Positions 61,576 through 64,000 of a DNA stretch of 64,000 nt are shown here, in pieces (position 1 is the first letter of the stretch; each line of letters starts with the position of its first letter). The DNA is from Thiothrix litoralis (GTDB lineage: Bacteria; Pseudomonadota; Gammaproteobacteria; Thiotrichales; Thiotrichaceae): assembly GCF_017901135.1 (NCBI RefSeq), contig NZ_CP072801.1:1798001-1862000 (forward strand). Reading direction: 5' to 3'. The position numbers and the translations under genes are program-made. Under the pieces are notes generated by a model. That model worked only from the letters and a program-made list of their open reading frames with translations, searched no databases and was not told the origin of the DNA.

Positions 61576-61958
61576 CGGCACACGTCGCCCATTATAGCTT
61601 TGTGGAGATGGGAATAACTTACGACTGTTGAAACAAGTTAAGTATGCTGCCACGAGAGAAAGACAACAGCATTTTTGTCAACCCTCTTCAATTTTTATGA
61701 AGAAAATGTAAGCATGATCACAGCAGCAGATTTAATTCTTAAGTTAAAATTTGCGCAATTAACGGGCATATTGGAAGAAAATCAATGCACATTTTGGGCT
61801 ATGCGGAAGACCACATGACATTAATAGATATTGTTTATTTTATGATTAATAGATTCTTGTTTGGTCTGTTACAGGCTTTTCAGTAAGACGGCTAAGTACC
61901 ACAGTGCTCGATTTGCTCCCTATCAACCCAATATAACCTAATTGATTGGATTCAACTC
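61576..61958. other. AT-rich spacer without a confident gene
   Basis: Base composition turns AT-rich after about 61650. A 34-codon frame at 61714-61818 on the plus strand (MITAADLILKLKFAQL...) has only a weak ribosome-binding site and I do not call it. The stretch probably holds the promoter of the MotA/TolQ/ExbB-like gene at 61959, but no clear -35/-10 pair stands out. Confidence 0.5.
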
Positions 61959-62534
61959 ATGATTATTGAAAAATTAAAAGAAATAATTGACCCAACCCCT
62001 GAATTTTCATCAACAACTACGGATATTTTCTTTTGGGTAATCTTGTCTGTTTTCATCGCTGCACTGATATTGAGGCTACGCGGAAAAAAACCGGCTTTTA
62101 CTGATTACATCCCAACCTTATTATCATCACTGGGTATTTTAGGAACTTTTGCTGGTATTGTCATTGGTCTATTGGCATTTGATCCAACGCCCGAAAAGAT
62201 GAATGACTCCATTACGAATCTGCTCTGGGGTCTACAAACAGCTTTCTTTACCAGTATTACTGGTGTTTTTTTGTCGATTACCTTTAAGGCATTTGAGAGT
62301 TTTTTGCTCAATCAAGAGCAAGCATCAGAAAACAGTGATGGCTTAGCTCAAAGCGACAACTCGATCGAAGGCATTTTAACGGTGCAAAATCAACATTTGG
62401 CGCAGATCGTCAAATCCATCGGTGATGAAAATACTGACTCAAGCCTAGTCAACATCTTAAAATTACACCGAAGTGATGCTGCTGATCAACGTAAACAAGT
62501 CATCAATGCCTTACAAACGTTGAACGATGCGTAA
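61959..62534 (+). CDS. MotA/TolQ/ExbB-like proton-channel protein, truncated (ZorA-like?)
   Basis: 191 codons. Three membrane helices are visible: about 24-42 (FFWVILSVFIAALILRL), 54-74 (LLSSLGILGTFAGIVIGLLAF) and 88-110 (LLWGLQTAFFTSITGVFLSITF). The pair IPTLLSSLGILGTFAGI and GLQTAFFTS is typical of MotA/ExbB-fold channels, including ZorA of the Zorya anti-phage system. ZorA and similar proteins continue with a long helical tail. Here the frame stops at the TAA of the IS66 terminal GTAA (62531-62534), so the gene is cut by that insertion. The lower GC than neighbours suggests acquisition by transfer. Confidence 0.7.
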   Translation: MIIEKLKEIIDPTPEFSSTTTDIFFWVILSVFIAALILRLRGKKPAFTDYIPTLLSSLGILGTFAGIVIGLLAFDPTPEKMNDSITNLLWGLQTAFFTSITGVFLSITFKAFESFLLNQEQASENSDGLAQSDNSIEGILTVQNQHLAQIVKSIGDENTDSSLVNILKLHRSDAADQRKQVINALQTLNDA

Positions 62535-64000
62535 CTGTTCACGGAGCAGCCCCCTTAAGCGGCAATAAGTCCAGTCACCGGATTCAATACTTGCGGAGGG
62601 GGAATAGGCAAACGCACCGTCACCGGCTTTTTAGCCAATGCCTGCTGACACGCTTGGCGGATAATTCGGTAAGCGCTGATACCTAGGCGTTTGCAGGTTT
62701 CCACGATAGTCAGTATTAACGGGCGGAATTGATCACCTCGGAAAGATTGGCTAAAAAAGCTGGTCTTACGCCAGATGACATAGGGGCGGATAGCCCGTTC
62801 GGCAGCATTGTTGGTCAGAGGAACACCGGAATGACGCAAAAATGTCCATAACATCAGGTCATCATCCCGTAAGCGTTGGCACTGGTTGGCGGTTTTAGTC
62901 GGCTTATCAGGATGTTGTGCTTGACGTAAGCCGCTACCTGCTACCAATGTCTGGCGGAAGGCTTCGCGGAGTTTATCCATGCGTTGCCGGTACAACCTGT
63001 CCGAGTAAGCACCTGCGAGCTTGCGGTTATGCAAGTGGACAATCAGGCGTGCCAGACGCAGCAAACGCTTCCCTAAGATGCCTGCACGCCCGTAACGTTG
63101 TGCTATTTTTTTGAACTTACGGATAATGTGCGCCCAGCACAGTTGCCGTCGTTCATTGGGGTGGTGATTATAGCCGCCGTGCTGGTCGGTCACGAGTACG
63201 CCATTGAATTTTCCCAGCAATTCGTCCGCTGCACCTTTGCCGCGTGAGTAATGCGTCATGAAGTACACCACCTGTGGCGAACACATCACCCATAACCATT
63301 CACGTTCGCGCCCACGGTAGTGACTGGTTTCATCCGCGTTTACCACCGGGCTGCTACGCACTGCATCACCCGCCTGAGCATATAAGGGTGCTAACCAACG
63401 GCTGACGGGGGCAGTAGCCTCACTGATCGCACCGCTACTGAAGGATAACTGCCATTGTTCTTCCAGCAGTAACTGGATTTGCCGCGTGGACAGGCGGCAC
63501 GCCCCGTTCATCAGGGTGATCCAACTGATCAAGCCAGCACCCATCTGCCCGCTGGGGATGTCTTCGGGTAACTCGGCTACCTGACGTTTCCCGCAGCAAC
63601 TACACGTACCCGCATACAGGCGGTGTTCCGTTACTTGATAAGCAACTTCCGGTAGGTCAAATACCTGATGACGCTGGCTCGGCGTGGTTTCCAGCACCAG
63701 ATGACCACCACAACGGCAACAGCCTTCGGGATAGTAATGCTGGATAGCATCCAGGCGTGATTCCTCCACCAAGGTGCGTTCATGTTTGCTGTGTCCTGGC
63801 TGACCGCCGCGTTTTAACGGGCTTTTCGGTTTGCGCTCGCGTTGGGCGCGTTGTTCGGGCGTGTCACGTGACGGGGGGTTAGAGGAGGTGGCGGAGGAGT
63901 CATTCAGGCGTTCTTTCAGTTCTGTCAGTTCCGCTTCCAGTTGTTTTACCCGTGCCTGCAACGCAACCACCAACGTCAGCAGATCACGGTTAAGCTGCTG
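62531..64000 (-). mobile_element. IS66-family element, partial
   Basis: The end at 62531 begins GTAACTGTTCACGG; IS66 elements have terminal repeats starting GTAA. The transposase gene lies 20 bp inside. The other end, and the accessory orfs usual for IS66, are beyond the window. Confidence 0.8.
62555..64000 (-). CDS. tnpC: IS66-family transposase (TnpC), 5' part missing
   Basis: 482 codons are visible and the frame is still open at the window edge, so the N-terminus lies outside. A coiled coil (VALQARVKQLEAELTELKERLN) and a basic RERKPKSPLKRGGQPGHSKH linker precede a zinc-finger domain (CCRCGGHL and CSCCGKRQ). The DDE catalytic region has VVNADETSHYRGRERE, LVTDQHGGYNHHPNERRQLCWAHIIRKF and the final LTNNAAERAIRPYVIWRKTSFFSQSFRG. 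It looks intact. Confidence 0.92.
   Translation of the reverse strand, partial: QQLNRDLLTLVVALQARVKQLEAELTELKERLNDSSATSSNPPSRDTPEQRAQRERKPKSPLKRGGQPGHSKHERTLVEESRLDAIQHYYPEGCCRCGGHLVLETTPSQRHQVFDLPEVAYQVTEHRLYAGTCSCCGKRQVAELPEDIPSGQMGAGLISWITLMNGACRLSTRQIQLLLEEQWQLSFSSGAISEATAPVSRWLAPLYAQAGDAVRSSPVVNADETSHYRGREREWLWVMCSPQVVYFMTHYSRGKGAADELLGKFNGVLVTDQHGGYNHHPNERRQLCWAHIIRKFKKIAQRYGRAGILGKRLLRLARLIVHLHNRKLAGAYSDRLYRQRMDKLREAFRQTLVAGSGLRQAQHPDKPTKTANQCQRLRDDDLMLWTFLRHSGVPLTNNAAERAIRPYVIWRKTSFFSQSFRGDQFRPLILTIVETCKRLGISAYRIIRQACQQALAKKPVTVRLPIPPPQVLNPVTGLIAA

Noticed and set aside
61714-61818. 34-codon frame MITAADLILKLKFAQL...
   Set aside because: Weak ribosome-binding site and no conservation evidence; mentioned only in the spacer entry.

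Overview
The window reads as chromosomal DNA of a gammaproteobacterium. The gene orders lptC-lptA-lptB-rpoN-hpf-ptsN-rapZ and ppsA-ppsR, the pstCAB-phoU-phoBR operon and the general protein style fit that class. A sulfur-oxidising, Thiothrix-like member of the Thiotrichales is my best guess, but no rRNA or taxonomic marker is present, so this is inference. Most genes are housekeeping or phosphate related, with scattered small mobile elements and relics.

Layout. 1-4954: a membrane-fusion protein gene (partial) and an RND pump gene, split by a tnpB-only IS200/IS605-type element. 4939-9622: folK, pcnB, rimI, a family 4-type uracil-DNA glycosylase and leuA, all on the minus strand. 9742-11769: a decayed second tnpB element, an SPFH-domain gene and an IS200 tnpA relic. 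11861-17567: a serine-repeat secreted protein, pssA, fnr, hemN, a candidate FNR-controlled small RNA, a 52-residue membrane protein and a pectate-lyase-like protein. Three FNR boxes lie in this stretch. 17767-24927: an asparagine-synthetase-like protein with altered catalytic residues, a LysR regulator, ppsA-ppsR and folD. 24971-33943: a tandem SH3-like protein, queA, tRNA-Leu(CAA), then kdsD-kdsC-lptC-lptA-lptB-rpoN-hpf-ptsN-rapZ.

33952-56990 is a phosphate-starvation region. It holds an orphan phoB, a lipid-type glycosyltransferase with a PAP2 phosphatase, a cytochrome fused to a GspC-like module, phoX, an unusual pyruvate kinase, pstS, btaB-btaA (betaine lipid), an OlsB-like acyltransferase, pstC-pstA-pstB-phoU-phoB-phoR, and pit with its DUF47 partner. 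Pho-box arrays built from 7-bp units every 11 bp precede the glycosyltransferase, pstS, btaA, the olsB-like gene and pstC. The cell therefore seems to couple phosphate scavenging to replacement of phospholipids by up to three phosphorus-free lipid classes.

57075-64000: lpxH, an Anbu proteasome-like protease, a zinc metallopeptidase, an AAA ATPase that seems to have lost its nuclease core, a relic of a DUF2126 protein (a family that travels with Anbu), and a MotA/TolQ/ExbB-type (possibly ZorA-like) gene cut short by an IS66 element that runs off the window.

The observations most worth following are the FNR-linked small RNA with an anti-Shine-Dalgarno loop (15590-15709), the cytochrome/GspC fusion (36652-39258), the lipid-remodelling genes nested inside the pst locus, and three cases where a mobile-element end supplies the stop codon of the gene it abuts.
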